A DNA stretch of 64,000 nt from Odiellus spinosus (Eukaryota > Arthropoda > Arachnida > Opiliones > Phalangiidae). How positions within the stretch are numbered: the stretch's first letter is position 1; every line of letters begins with the position of its first letter. The notes under the pieces were generated by a model. That model made no database searches and was not told the DNA's origin. It saw nothing but the letters and a program-made list of their open reading frames with translations. Where the stretch lies: assembly GCA_963920705.1 (NCBI GenBank), contig OY987226.1, positions 17,889,600 through 17,953,599 of the forward strand, read 5' to 3'. Both the position numbers and the translations under genes were made by a program. This document shows positions 45,467 to 56,262 of the stretch, piece by piece.

Positions 45467-47097
45467 TATATAGCCATCGGGTAAACATGGTTAAAAATAT
45501 ATACTTATAGAAAATACGGGAAAAAGGACATTACCATAAACCAACACAGTGAATATGAGGGGTTGAAGCCCTACACTCCTTATATACCCTCTTCCCCTCC
45601 CTCCCCCAGACATCAGTCCACGCTATTCTGCCATTACTGAAACCGTGTCACGACGCCGAGAACAGCGAATGTCAATATAGAAAATCTCCCGCTCTCGGTC
45701 AACCGTGCTAGCTCGACTCAGCCATTTCACTTTTATACATATCATATATACTTCTAGCTTTTAACTTATTAGAAGAAGCAACGAAGAAATGTTGGGGAAA
45801 TTGTGTATATAGACAAAGACTTGGAATTCACCATTTGTAATATTATTGCTTCAAATAAATCGAACAGAGTGTAGTTATTTCTATAAGATAAACTGGATTA
45901 TTCACCCAAATTAATTTAGTGAACAATTTTTAAGGGAAGGTGAGAAAGATAGTTTATATGTGGTGGTTCCATTCGTAAATATTTCTATACGCTTAGCTCG
46001 ATTGTTCGCCGAAATTCATTTAGCGAAGAATTGTTAGGTGAAGGTAATTTCACAGCTAGGGTATAGTTAAGGATATGTCGACTATGCATGTCTTATTTCT
46101 GTCGAGGAACACTGCTGGATAGTGAGTTTATCTTTCAGCGATGGATTTTAAAAGCCCGCTTTTCCATCTCGATTTCGGGCTCACTGAAAACACGTAGTTG
46201 TCGACGGAGAGCCTGAAGCGTGGAGCTTCAAAAGGATTATCGTTATAAAGTTTTGTTTTCTTTCAAAGATAATAATTTAAATTCCCTTTGAATGTATAAT
46301 GATTCGGATTTAGAGCCTTATTATACTCGTGACCTCGAGCCTTCTCTACCCTTTCTACAGACATTAAAGGGTTATAGCGAGTCGTTTTTCATAAAGTGCA
46401 GTCCAATTTAGGTTTTAAAATATCAATTGTGTTCAGAAAATCATCCTTCCCAGACGAGTAAAACGGAAATAAAATAAAATGTTACGTTTGTAATTAGGAA
46501 AATAAAATCTATCGATATCTACTTGATCGATTTCGCGTATGATCGAGAGTTAGGCATAAGGCGAGTTAAGCCTAACATTTATTTAAGTCTTTAAGGCGAA
46601 CCTAGTAGCCTGAGCATTTCTGTTATGGAAAACTCTATTTTGCAAATTCAATATTTGTGTTACCCAAAGATTTTTGAGTTACCCTGACGTACGGTAAACC
46701 AATTTTGGGCCTAATGCCACTCAGTTAGAGGAACTACTTTTACTCCCTCTAAGATTTAACGTTGTCTATCAATCCGCCACATATTTAGCTACAGTATAAA
46801 TCTAGAAATCTAATTCTTATTCGAGAAAGTCTTCGCTTAAAAATAAAATAGGAATATGTAAATAGGTTTGGTTTTTATTTTTTCAAATCTTAGGCCTAAG
46901 TTTTTGTCAAACAAAAATTTGATTCCGTACGTTAGGGTAAATTTAATTTTCCATAAACCTCAAAACTTACGAATTTGAAAGGGGGGGGGGGGATACATAC
47001 ACAAATATTAAATAAAATTTTCAGAGTTGTCAATTTGGGCTTCAAAGCTAAAGTAAATTGATTTTCCCTAAGGTGTGTCTGTTCAAAAGACATGTAT
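45467..47097. other. Unassigned DNA
   Basis: A G-run lies near 46981-46992. No repeat copy or exon recognised. Confidence 0.4.
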
Positions 47098-47341
47098 ATT
47101 AAAGGGAGAATGCAACCTAATAACAAGTGATTTTTTATCGATTCCTTATATTTTAAATAAGCCTTATCATTTCGTAAAATATTTACAATCAAATTGTAAA
47201 CTAGAAATAAATTTAAAACTTATCCGGAAAATAGGCTTAGTGGGATTCATGGAGATCCCGTATAAGGACCAGTGACCAATGAGCAAAGGCCCGTTGATAA
47301 GGCGAGATCTCAATAATACTTCCAATAACATTCGAGCGTTC
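47098..47341 (+). mobile_element. Family A left half (copy A6)
   Basis: It starts TTAAAGGGAGAATGCAACC, continues through AACTAGAAATAAATTTAAAA and AATAGGCTTAGTGGG into the centre type ACCAATGAGCAAAGGCCCG and TCCAATAACATTCG, then stops. The right half is missing. A family E arm begins 51 bp later. Confidence 0.85.
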
Positions 47342-47392
47342 GAAATTCTATTATCGGTGGTTTATTTTTTTGGTTTCGCGACGATTTAGTGA

Positions 47393-47740
47393 CTTGGAGC
47401 TAAAAATGGAGCAGTTTTTGAATTCATTTTCGGAATCAGCATGCCAAAAAGCGTATTCGAGAGTTTTTTAGAATTTTTAGACACCTTTTTAGTGCTTAAA
47501 TTAATTTCTAAAATTTGGTTAAAATTTCTATAAAATTAAATACATTTTCCGACCAATCATATTATTTCAGCCTTCAACAGTGCTTGTAATGTCCTAAGAT
47601 TAACAAAATAGGTCGGGGTTTGATGGCCAAGGTCTTAGGCATCAAACTCCGGCCTATTCTGTTAATCTTAGGACATTACAAGCATTATTGAAGGCTGAAA
47701 TAATATGATTGGTCCGAATTTATTTTTTCTTTTATTTTGT
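47393..47740. mobile_element. Family E left arm and central hairpin (copy E4)
   Basis: It runs from CTTGGAGCTAAAAATGGAGC through the CAGCCTTCAACAGTGCTTG hairpin arm, the loop (GGTTTGATGGCCAAGG) and the complementary arm to TTGGTCCGAATTTA. The outer right arm is lost. The central hairpin is close to perfect. Confidence 0.85.
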
Positions 47741-48689
47741 GTCGAAACAAAGTTGAAGCTTAAACCAAGCTTTTCGTTTAACCCACGTTAAGAGGCTTCA
47801 TATAAAAAAATAATCATCTCTAAATACTTTAATGCTCCTTTAAACCTAACTGTAAAAATTCGTAGACGTTGCAAATATCCCTATGAAACTCTATCTCACG
47901 TTTTACGATTATATACAAAGATACAACTTTGAAGAAACCAAGTTTTCCATAGCGAAAAAGGTTTCTCTTATAGGAAATTAGATCCTTTTGTAGGCTGTAT
48001 TTCCTCATCTTATGTCTATTCTAGCTACATCTCAACGTTTGGGAATGAAATAAAGAAACAATTTTTATTTTTCAACCAACTTTTATATACCATCTTTCAC
48101 ATCTCTTGTCACTCGCCACAATACATAGTTAATCATATATGAACCTATCTTAGCCTTTGATTTCACAGTCAAGTAACGCGCAATTGGGTTATATTTTGAC
48201 GGGAAAATAAGAGCAGAAAAATTAATAATTTTTTTGACTTTTAGGCCTAGAGCGCAGAGCGGCGGTAACTTAATAACTTAATCCAATAAAAGTTCTGTTG
48301 ATGTTTTCCAGGCAAAAATATATAAAAAATGATATATAACAAGAGATTAAGTATATAAGCCTAAAGTTTTAGCCCAACCTGGTTTTTGTTTTTGATTGTA
48401 TAATATTAGAAAAGACTTACGAGGGCCCGCTTGCCTTTCCCAGCGCTTTAAGGTTGCGTTGATAACGCGCGAGAAAATTCTTTTGTTTTTCATCATTTTA
48501 CCACGAATTTTTCAGACTTTAGAATCATATTTCAAAAATTTAAGGGGGCGAAATAATTTGAAACTTCTTAAGGTGAAATAAAAATAATTGACAAAAGTTA
48601 TTAATGTACAAAATCATATTTCAGTTTTAATGGTTTTACTCTAAAATATACGATTTTAAAGGGTACATTTCATCAAAAGCGAAAAAATT
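47741..48689. other. Unassigned DNA
   Basis: No feature recognised. Confidence 0.4.
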
Positions 48690-49146
48690 CTCCATCAATA
48701 CAGCTAAGCCTATTTTCCCGGAAAGTTTTAAATTAATTTCTAGTTTAATATTTGTTTGTAATTCTTTTTTACTAGTGAATTAGGGCTATTCTATAGCTGC
48801 GTTCATACTAGGCCTTGAAATCGATTTAAACATTTAGCTGGACTCTGGAGTCGTGTGAACGGGAAACCATCTTTTTTGGAATCGATTTGATTCGATTTCT
48901 CGAAACTGCTTCGGGAACCAGTTTCGTACCGATTCGGTTTCAACAAGCGGAAGATGAAGCTACAATAAATCGATTTATAAGTATAATGCGTGAACACGTG
49001 ACGCTTAAAACGATTCCTGGCGATTTGAATATCGGTGTAATTTTACCGTTTCAAATCGATTAAGAAATGCTAGTGTGACTATAGCTTATTTTAACGATAA
49101 GGAATCGATAAAAAAATCACTTGTTGTTAGGTTGATTCTCCCCTTA
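48690..49146 (+). mobile_element. Family A right half (copy A8), split by a family B insertion
   Basis: The left piece (48690-48790) runs from TCCATCAATACAGCTAAGCC through TTTCTAGTTTAATATTTG to TTAGGGCTATT. The right piece (49087-49146) resumes at TATTTTAACGATAAGG and ends TTGTTAGGTTGATTCTCCCC. The join fits uninterrupted copies A3 and A4 exactly, so the element in between is a clean later insertion. Confidence 0.88.
48791..49086 (+). mobile_element. Family B MITE inserted into family A (copy B8)
   Basis: It starts near TAGCTGCGTTCATACTAGG and ends ATGCTAGTGTGACTATAGC, with all family blocks. The left-arm part is slightly shortened (TTTAGCTGGACTCTGGAGTC). Because the host element is intact on both sides, this is the best place to define the family's ends: the flanks TATTCTA and TATTTTAA are consistent with a short AT-rich duplication, though a plain TA cannot be excluded. 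Confidence 0.9.
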
Positions 49147-49791
49147 ACTGTTTTTATTTTCCGCGCAGTCACTCGCGGCGCCAATAGGCGAGCTACCGGA
49201 AGTAATGATAGCCCAGTTTGCCCTCGACTAAGCCCGTCCACTAAAAAATTTACAGACAAGGCTTAATGTTTTTTACTTATTTTTACTACATTTTCTATTT
49301 ATGTAGAATATCATAATTAATTAAATGAGACTTAATCTTTTGAGCCCTGAAACCCAAATCTATATTTGAATACGAGAATAATATCTTCATCTACATTATA
49401 TATAAAACACATGCTTAAAATATAAATTAGGAACTCGGAGAAAATTTTTAAAAATTAATGGGATGGCGGGATTAATCGCGGAGGAAATGTTTCTAAGATT
49501 TTTTGAAAATGTAATTTCGACGAGCGAGATTTAAAACTAATTTTGTATTTCAAATGTACCGGTTCAAATTAAAGTTTCTTCTATTTTTTTTTTGCCCCAA
49601 ATAATTTTATCTCAATTAAATATTTTTAAATTATTCTTAATGGAAAATCTCGTCGCGACAACCGAGATGGGAATTTCTGTAAAAGCGAGCGGATCTTGTT
49701 TAAAATCTTACCTCTTTTTACCGAGCTGCTTCCGTATACGAATAAGAACGAAGGAAGGCAAAGATAGGGAAGGAAAAATAAACTCGACTCT
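49147..49791. other. Unassigned DNA
   Basis: No feature recognised. Confidence 0.4.
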
Positions 49792-49916
49792 TTTAAAGGG
49801 AGAATGCAACCTAACAGCAAGTGATTTTTTTATCGATTCCTTATCGTTTAAATAGGCTTAACCCACCAATAAAATTGAACTAGAAATAAATTTAAAACTT
49901 ACCCGGAAATTTGGCT
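49792..49916 (+). mobile_element. Family A left arm (copy A7), cut at a hAT MITE
   Basis: It starts TTTAAAGGGAGAATGC and runs to AAAACTTACCCGGAAATTTG then GCT, where copy D3 begins. Nothing of family A is recognisable beyond D3, so the rest was lost before or after the insertion. Confidence 0.85.
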
Positions 49917-50045
49917 TAGAGATCGGGGTTTGGACAAGAAATTTCTGATTATTTTATATTTATTCATAACTTAAAATTTTTCGAGGAAAGTCTATGATAA
50001 ATCCAATGTAATCGCGAATAATTTTCCGATTATTATTATTATTAT

Positions 50046-50076
<31 letters not shown>

Positions 50077-50122
50077 GATTAACTGATAGTTGTGTATTAT
50101 TTTGTCCAAACCCCGATCTCTA
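49917..50122 (-). mobile_element. Family D hAT-type MITE, inverted (copy D3)
   Basis: Ends TAGAGATCGGGGTTTGG and AACCCCGATCTCTA are flanked by ATTTGGCT (49909-49916) and ATTTGGCC (50123-50130), an 8-bp duplication with one mismatch. The inside is in reverse order relative to D1 and contains a later expansion of ATT units and about 27 T residues (50033-50077). Confidence 0.9.
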
Positions 50123-50130
50123 ATTTGGCC

Positions 50131-50632
50131 AAACTGTAGTTGATTTTGGCAAGTGTCAGACCCTTCGATCTTGGCTGTAATATTTGAATTGTAATATATA
50201 TGCAGTATAGGTGCGTTAAAATGTCTCTTCGCGACAGTCTAAGAGGGTATACTGCCTAGGAAGCTTGGTTATATTATAGTTGGGCCATTTGGTATACAGC
50301 TATAAAGGAAAGGAAACCAAAAGAAACGGAAATATAAAGGGACCCGTTTCCGGTCCAAACTGAGAAAGTTAAGATCTCAATAGAAAAATAGCTAAGCAAG
50401 GCAATATACAAACCAGCTTTAGAAACGGTCGGTAAAGTTAAATATACTGGGAAGCATTATTTTTTTCGCTGGAAATGATACTGTTACTAAACTTCAATAC
50501 CGATATAGGCGTAAGTTTTAAATTGCAGTAATATATAGCTTCATTTCCAACATAATACAGAGTCATGGAAATATATAAGATTGAAGCCTATTCGTAACTC
50601 TTCGTATACGCCCAGCAACCGCAGATTGCTAC
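50131..50632. other. Unassigned DNA
   Basis: No feature recognised. Confidence 0.4.
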
Positions 50633-50932
50633 CTAGGAGGATATAGGGTTGAAGGAGAGTTGGACTGGCTGGTTTCGCATTGAAACGCGCTTAAATTTCC
50701 GGCCGCTAGGTACTAGCTTCTCCCCCGTTTTCCCCTCGTTCTGGTGGTACATTTACGCGCAATTAGTTTTTCGCAGGTCGTCAACTCGTCGTCTATTGGT
50801 AAGAGTTGAGAATTTGTGATCACGTGATGCGTGTAGCCAAGGCAGCTTCATTGGCGTGAAAGTCCCTCCCTGCCCCAAACTTGAGATCTAAGAACAGCAG
50901 TCGAACTCTCCTTCACCCCTATATCCTCCTAG
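50633..50932. mobile_element. Inverted-repeat MITE (family J)
   Basis: It starts CTAGGAGGATATAGGGTTGA and ends with its near-complement TCACCCCTATATCCTCCTAG. The repeat continues to AGGAGAGTTGGACTG against CAGTCGAACTCTCC, about 37 bp per arm. The flanks TTGCTAC and CTGCTAC may be a 7-bp target duplication with one mismatch. The inside (about 225 bp) is GC-richer than its surroundings and non-coding. Only one copy is seen here. Confidence 0.75.
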
Positions 50933-51858
50933 CTGCTACCGTATTATAAAAGTAGAGTATATTGTGAGGAAAGAGACCTGTGGGTAAAAAACAGTACATG
51001 GAGCCTGATTTACTGTTGAAAGAATATACTGGGCCTGTCCTCATTTCTGTACAAATTTTGGAATACTTAGGGTGAAACCATGGACTGAGAAAATTGGACT
51101 CACTTCATCGTCACCCGCAGTATGTCGTCTTATAAACTTGAAGGATGATTTACTTGTGTTACTTCACATATTTTGTTTTTCTCTGCGAGTGAAATTTTAA
51201 TAGTATCTTGATCATAACTACTTTTATCGCCGATGGGAGGTTTACATCGCGTATTAATCCGCCCCGCCTTTCATTACGTTACAATATTGATGGTGAATAA
51301 ATGTTTATAAGGAAGAATGTTAGATATATTATAAGCTATCGAAATATTGACATTTTTGTCAAAAAAAAAAAAAAAAAAATGAAAAACAGGAAAGAAAAAG
51401 TCTAGCAGGCGCGCTCCAAGAATAAAAAGATGCGAATATAAAAGAACTAGGTCATGAATACGGAATTTTCTTCACTTTTGTAAGATGGGTTAGAAAAAAT
51501 AAATAAAAATCAAAAGAAAACGGACTCGAAAGCGCCGGTAAAAAAATTATGAAGATTTTCTTTACTTTATTCCTTTTTCCAAATTTTTTACGACAAAAAT
51601 ATAAAAATTCTGTATATTTTTGGGCTTTAAATTTTTTGGGTCATTTTTATTTGTTATTTAAATATTTAAATCTATCTGAGTTATACCGCTTATCTCTTTC
51701 TCCCTGCCTTTGGACTCTATTGCTTCGGATTTCTCGCAATATTCAAATGATTATGTTATAAATTTGACTGTTTTTGCCAAAGATAATTTAACTACTAGTT
51801 GCACTATATATCCTTGAAATGGGAAGGTAATTAAGACAGATAGTTTTAAATTTCTAGA
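50933..51858. other. Unassigned DNA
   Basis: An A-run at 51361-51379. The region around 51105-51220 has weak word-level similarity to 22.37 and 58.45 kb (TCACCCGCAG, TGAAATTTTAATAGTATC), too slight to define. Confidence 0.35.
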
Positions 51859-51895
51859 CCAATGGCTCCTAACCTTTTTCGAGACCAAAGACCGA
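51859..51895 (+). mobile_element. Possible hAT terminus, solitary
   Basis: CCAATGGCTCCTAACCTTTT then TCGAGACCAAAGACCG resembles the CAGTGGTTCCCAACCTTTTT terminal repeat common to many animal hAT elements. No opposite end was found within several hundred bases. Confidence 0.35.
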
Positions 51896-52059
51896 TGAAA
51901 AATAATTGGACTCATTATGGATCACGTACTTGTTGCAGAAATGTCATTTGTAGGATATATTTATATTTATATCCGCTTGATGACGTAGAAAGTTTCTGGA
52001 ACTTTTGATTTAAAGCAGACATTCAGGCTGACTCGTTTCGGGCCTTGTCAAATTGATCT

Positions 52060-52140
52060 CGTGCCAAGTTATGACGAAAAAGTTACTTTTTTAACCAAAA
52101 AATCTTGATTCAGAACGAGCCTTTAGAGAATCAGATTCAG
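52060..52140 (+). repeat. Dispersed repeat N (copy 1)
   Basis: TTATGACGAAAAAGTTACTT and a GATTCAGAACGAGCCTTTA-like segment match 57403-57475. It is short and of unknown origin. Confidence 0.5.
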
Positions 52141-52595
52141 TAAAAGAATAATTTAATTTTGCTGTTCACCTTCCCTTTAAGTCGTTCTCTTAGAGGAAAG
52201 GGGGTAAAGGTTAAAGGGGTTGAGAACGTTTGCCGCTTTCCAGATCATCCCTTTTCGGAAATCTGTCTTTCCCCTGAAGGTTTGTTTATTGTACCACGGT
52301 TGAACCTAGCTAACTCTGTCAATCCCGAAGCGCGCGTGTTATGGAAACCCATGACGTCCGTTTATAGTTTAACCAAAGGCCAGCGGCCGTTATAATTGTT
52401 AGAATATGACCCTAAATCGAGTCTTACGTCTAGTGATGACGTTCGCCCAATTGAGCTTAAATTAAAAATTATTTCAGTTTGGACTTTATTTAATAAAAAT
52501 CACTTTACATTTCACATAACCTTTAAATATGATGAATTAATGCCCTAACGAAGGGGTTTGCCAATAAAGGATTAGAATATTGATTATGAGGCATC

Positions 52596-52644
<49 letters not shown>

Positions 52645-53141
52645 TCGGTGTTGAAAACCTTAATTTGAGATTTTATGGATTTATTTTGAGGCTATTGTAA
52701 CTTAGTGGACCTAATATAATTGGTGTGGTTGAGGTTAGGAAATTATATGCGTCCATAAATTGTCTTGTAAATACTTCGAACAAAATGGAACCTTTTATAT
52801 TTGATTTTTAGTTTAGTGATAATTTAGTTTATAATAATAATATTAATTACACATAAATAGAAAAGGTTAGATTTTAGTGTAAATATGAATACAGTTAATT
52901 CATTTCGATAGCAGATTAGTGTATTCTTTTTCGCCTGTTGGTGAGCTTTGCCGTAAACGTGCGGACTTTTAGACCAGCCTACTTCCAGGTGCCAGTCGAT
53001 TTATTTTTTACCAAGCCTAATGAATGCGACTAATTAAGTTTTACCATTTTCCGTGTGAAGAGATCTTTTGACTCGGAAATTTTAGTATTTCAATCCCCGT
53101 TCACACGATGATACTTATAGCTTATAATTTTAACTTTTTCG
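52141..53141. repeat. Unassigned DNA with a ~41-base poly-T run
   Basis: The T-run lies at about 52598-52638. The 78-codon frame at 52159 has no domain. Nothing else recognised. Confidence 0.5.
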
Positions 53142-53429
53142 AATAGTCCTGGTCGATTTCTAAAACCGGAAGTCTAGAGAACCTCGCGAAAATTTTGGCG
53201 GGGAAAACTTTTTGTCACGTGATCGTCCGCCATCTTTTTGTAGTGTGAAAATAGCTACAGACTAACCAACGCCTCCTATACTTTATCATATAGGAAGCGT
53301 TGGACTAACAACTTGAATTTGGTTTGTGGGAAATAAAATTAGAAATAGTCTGGCAACCTGTTACTACAAAAAGATGGAGGCGCGGCTATGAGACAAGGGC
53401 GCATTTCCGGCAAATCGACCAGGACTATT
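53142..53429. mobile_element. Palindromic MITE (family K)
   Basis: It starts AATAGTCCTGGTCGATTT and ends AAATCGACCAGGACTATT, a perfect 18-bp pair. The arms continue imperfectly through CCGCCATCTTTTTGTAGT and ACTACAAAAAGATGGAGG to a tight central hairpin, CCAACGCCTCCTAT against ATAGGAAGCGTTGG. About 288 bp, non-coding. No certain target duplication. Confidence 0.8.
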
Positions 53430-53465
53430 GTTAAAACATGGTTCGTACATGATCTGGAAAACCTG

Positions 53466-53940
53466 GAAAAAATATCCTTTTCTTATTCGAGTTAACGTAT
53501 CTGAATGTTAGGCAAACTTTTTATTTGTACTGATTGTTATAGGAAATTGATACCTTATACTAGTTATTCATTCGTCGAAAAGAAAATTTGAAACTCGAGT
53601 TTCTTCGCGGATTTTAACCAAAATTGAGATCTCGAAGCTAGAATGTAGTAATTTAGTCGGTTCCTTTCAATTTAGATTAAAATATTATTATTATATTTCA
53701 TTCTACAAGGATTTCGAGAAACATCATATTCTTATCTTCGCATTATCTGTTTGAATAAACGCGTAATATGTTTATTAATCAGGCTTAAAATTTTATCTCC
53801 GGATAATTCGTATCCATTTGATACACGTCTCTTTATATAATTATTGGTTTTATATTAACAGACAATTTATCCGAGATTAAAATATCTGAAAAAAAGCCTA
53901 TAGTTATCAATGGATATGCTAAATTTTTCATTATCCGTGA
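53466..53940 (+). repeat. Dispersed repeat H (copy 2)
   Basis: TTCTTATTCGAGTTAACG through CTCGAGTTTCTTCGCGG, GAATAAACGCGTAATATG and GACAATTTATCCGAGATTA matches the copy at 37.8 kb nearly end to end. Copy 3 lies 0.7 kb downstream in reverse, so the two copies bracket 53941-54647. Confidence 0.82.
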
Positions 53941-54647
53941 CAACCTCACTTTAAAGAGGATTTCTTGCCTGGTTTTCTTATATATATAATATATATGTTT
54001 TTTTTTTTTCTATTTTGGGCTCCTTCTGTTGGAATAGATTTTCTTTTTACGAATTGTTTTGGGAATTGGTTGAATCTTTTTTTTTTCTTTCAATCTTATA
54101 TCCTATATATAACTCTAAGTTTTTGGTATCTTTTTTCGTTCTGGATCCCTGGGCCTAGAGGTCCTTTCTTGTCGGGGGTTTTAAGAAGTTTTAATTTCCT
54201 TTCGACTCTCAAGACGTTTTCTTTTACAAAATCTCTTCCCACCACGGGAAACACCAACCTAGTTCTCAGCCACCTAAGGGATCTATTTCTTATCATTAAG
54301 AAACTTGTAATATAAGATGAATTTTTTATAATCCTCCTACAAAAATAAGTTAAGTTCGCTAAACCATTTATTTTAAACCTTTAAGACTAACTTATTTTTT
54401 AGGGCAACTTTTTTTGTTGCGTATCTTATGTTTAAAGTTCGGGCCTCAGTAAAATATGGTTAAAACATGACTCTTAAGTTTGAAGTTAGTTTGACGTCCT
54501 TGTTCTCAATTAAAGTATAATTAAACGGACAACACTGTTCTATCTTCTTCAAATTATTTCGTGTTCGTATCTAAAATATATAAATCGCAAGGTACGTCTG
54601 TCTGTCTGTTTGTTGGGAACTCTAAAATTAGAGCTAGGAATCGGATA
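53941..54647. other. Segment between inverted H copies
   Basis: It holds a 116-codon plus frame (53965-54315) rich in F, L and Y from T-rich sequence, and TCTGTCTGTC near 54596. No domain is seen. It may be internal DNA of a larger inverted-repeat element or simply spacer. Confidence 0.4.
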
Positions 54648-55072
54648 ATGATTAACTTATTCATTTATCGTATATTTTGATCTCGGATAAATTGTTAACA
54701 TAAACACCCAAATTATATAAACAGATGTATCAAATAGATACGAATTATCCGGAGATAAAATTTTAAGCTTGATTAATAAACAAATTGCGCGTTTATTCAA
54801 ACGGATAATGCGAAGATAAAAATATGACGTTCCTCGAAATCCGTGTAGAATGAAATATAACAATTATATTTTAATCTAAATTACTACATCAAGCTTCGAG
54901 ATGTTAATTTGGGTTAAAATCCGCGAAGAAACTCGAGTTCCAAATTTTCTTATTGGCGAATGAATAACTCTTATAACTTATCAATTTCCTACAACAGTGA
55001 GTACGAATAAAAAGTTTGCCTTAAATTCAGATACGTTAACTCGAATAAGAAATGGATTTAAGGATATTGAAA
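54648..55072 (-). repeat. Dispersed repeat H (copy 3, inverted)
   Basis: From ATTTTGATCTCGGATAAATTG to CGTTAACTCGAATAAGAAAT this is copy 2 read in reverse, with all blocks (CAAATTGCGCGTTTATTC, ATCCGCGAAGAAACTCGAG) in order. The 68-codon minus frame is incidental. Confidence 0.82.
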
Positions 55073-56129
55073 AAAAAATTCAGTTTGCTGATAATTAATT
55101 TCTGAAATGTTTGAAATTGAAAGTATTTGTTTTATTCATTCCATTAGTGCGTTGATTCGTGATGCATCTCGTGTAAGAGAAATTCAATGACCCCTCGATT
55201 GAATAAATAAACACTTATTTCATTGACCATATAACGGGAAAAATACTAATATCCCTTGTGGATAAGATCCCAAAATCACGGTTGTTCGCTTATCACATTG
55301 ATCTCACCCCGAATAATCATTGAGTAGAACCCTATATCTGTAACGCGTATGTCCATTTTAGTAACCTAACATTACATAGAAAAAAAAAAGTTGTTTTCTA
55401 ATGGTCATTTTGATCCATTTAAAGATTGTTTCGGTATATTTAGATATTGTAATTTTAGCTTAGGGAATATTCTTCTCGAGAAATAGTCTTTAGAATCTTT
55501 CTCGGATCTATAACCCCCCGAGTGGTAAAAAAATCGGAAGTGGGTAGAATAAAAGCGGAAGTCGGGTCCTTCTCATTACCGGTCCGAAAGAATAAGATTC
55601 CATTAAGCGCTTCTAAACTGTCTACATTATTTATGAAGAAGATTGTAGCTGTACAGCCCGAGCCGGCCTTCTTAACATTTTTCCAAAAGACCGGGAAATC
55701 TTCAGATTTTTTTTTTTTTTTTTTTTTTTTTCATTTATTTTCTTTACGTTGAAGCCCTGGTTGACTGGATGGATATCCTTTCGTGGATATTTTGCCGGCT
55801 TTTTCACCTTAAGCCTTTGTATCGGTCGCGCTTTTTCGCTAAGGAATGAAAGAGTTCGGCTTCTCTCGAGATTCCCAAAAAGGTCCTTAATGATGATAGT
55901 TCCGACCCAGTTCCTCTCCTCGAGCTTTCCAAGCGAGATAAAGTCCTTCAGATAGGCACCGTGCAGTTGACCCCCTTTTTTTTTGCTTGTTGGATAAATT
56001 TTGAGCGTCTAAATTTTTCGAGTATCTCTCTGCAAAGAGAGAAAATCGAAACTTATTTTTTATAACATTTGTAAATACTATAAATTGTTTAAAATGATAT
56101 TTCTGATATAAATTGAATTTAAATACCAA
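55073..56129. other. Unassigned DNA
   Basis: A T-run lies at about 55707-55730. Frames at 55522-55752 and 55887-56156 show no domain. Confidence 0.4.
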
Positions 56130-56262
56130 AATAAATTTATTTCTACAAAAAAACACTGCACTTCGTTCGATAAAACGTTAATTATTTTATTTCCACGACG
56201 TTTCGAAGTTATAACTTCATCATCAGGTCCGCTACCAGTGTTTCCTTGTAGAAATAAATTTA
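56130..56262 (-). ncRNA. Hammerhead-ribozyme-like motif in an inverted repeat
   Basis: Read on the minus strand, CTGATGA (56226-56220) is followed by one extra T, then the self-complementary stem GAAGTTATAACTTC (56218-56205), then GAAA (56204-56201) and CGTCGTGG. This is the conserved CUGANGA / stem II / GAAA layout of hammerhead ribozymes. An outer stem pairs ATTTATTTCTACAA and AACACTG with their complements on the far side, about 27 bp with a few mismatches, where stem I would be. Hammerheads in this setting are known from Penelope-like elements and animal retrozymes. The cleavage base and stem III are not clear, and the extra T is non-canonical. No reverse transcriptase remnant was recognised nearby. 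Confidence 0.5.

Noticed and set aside
53965-54315. 116-codon frame rich in F and L, membrane-like
   Set aside because: T-rich DNA gives hydrophobic codons by chance. No domain or context.
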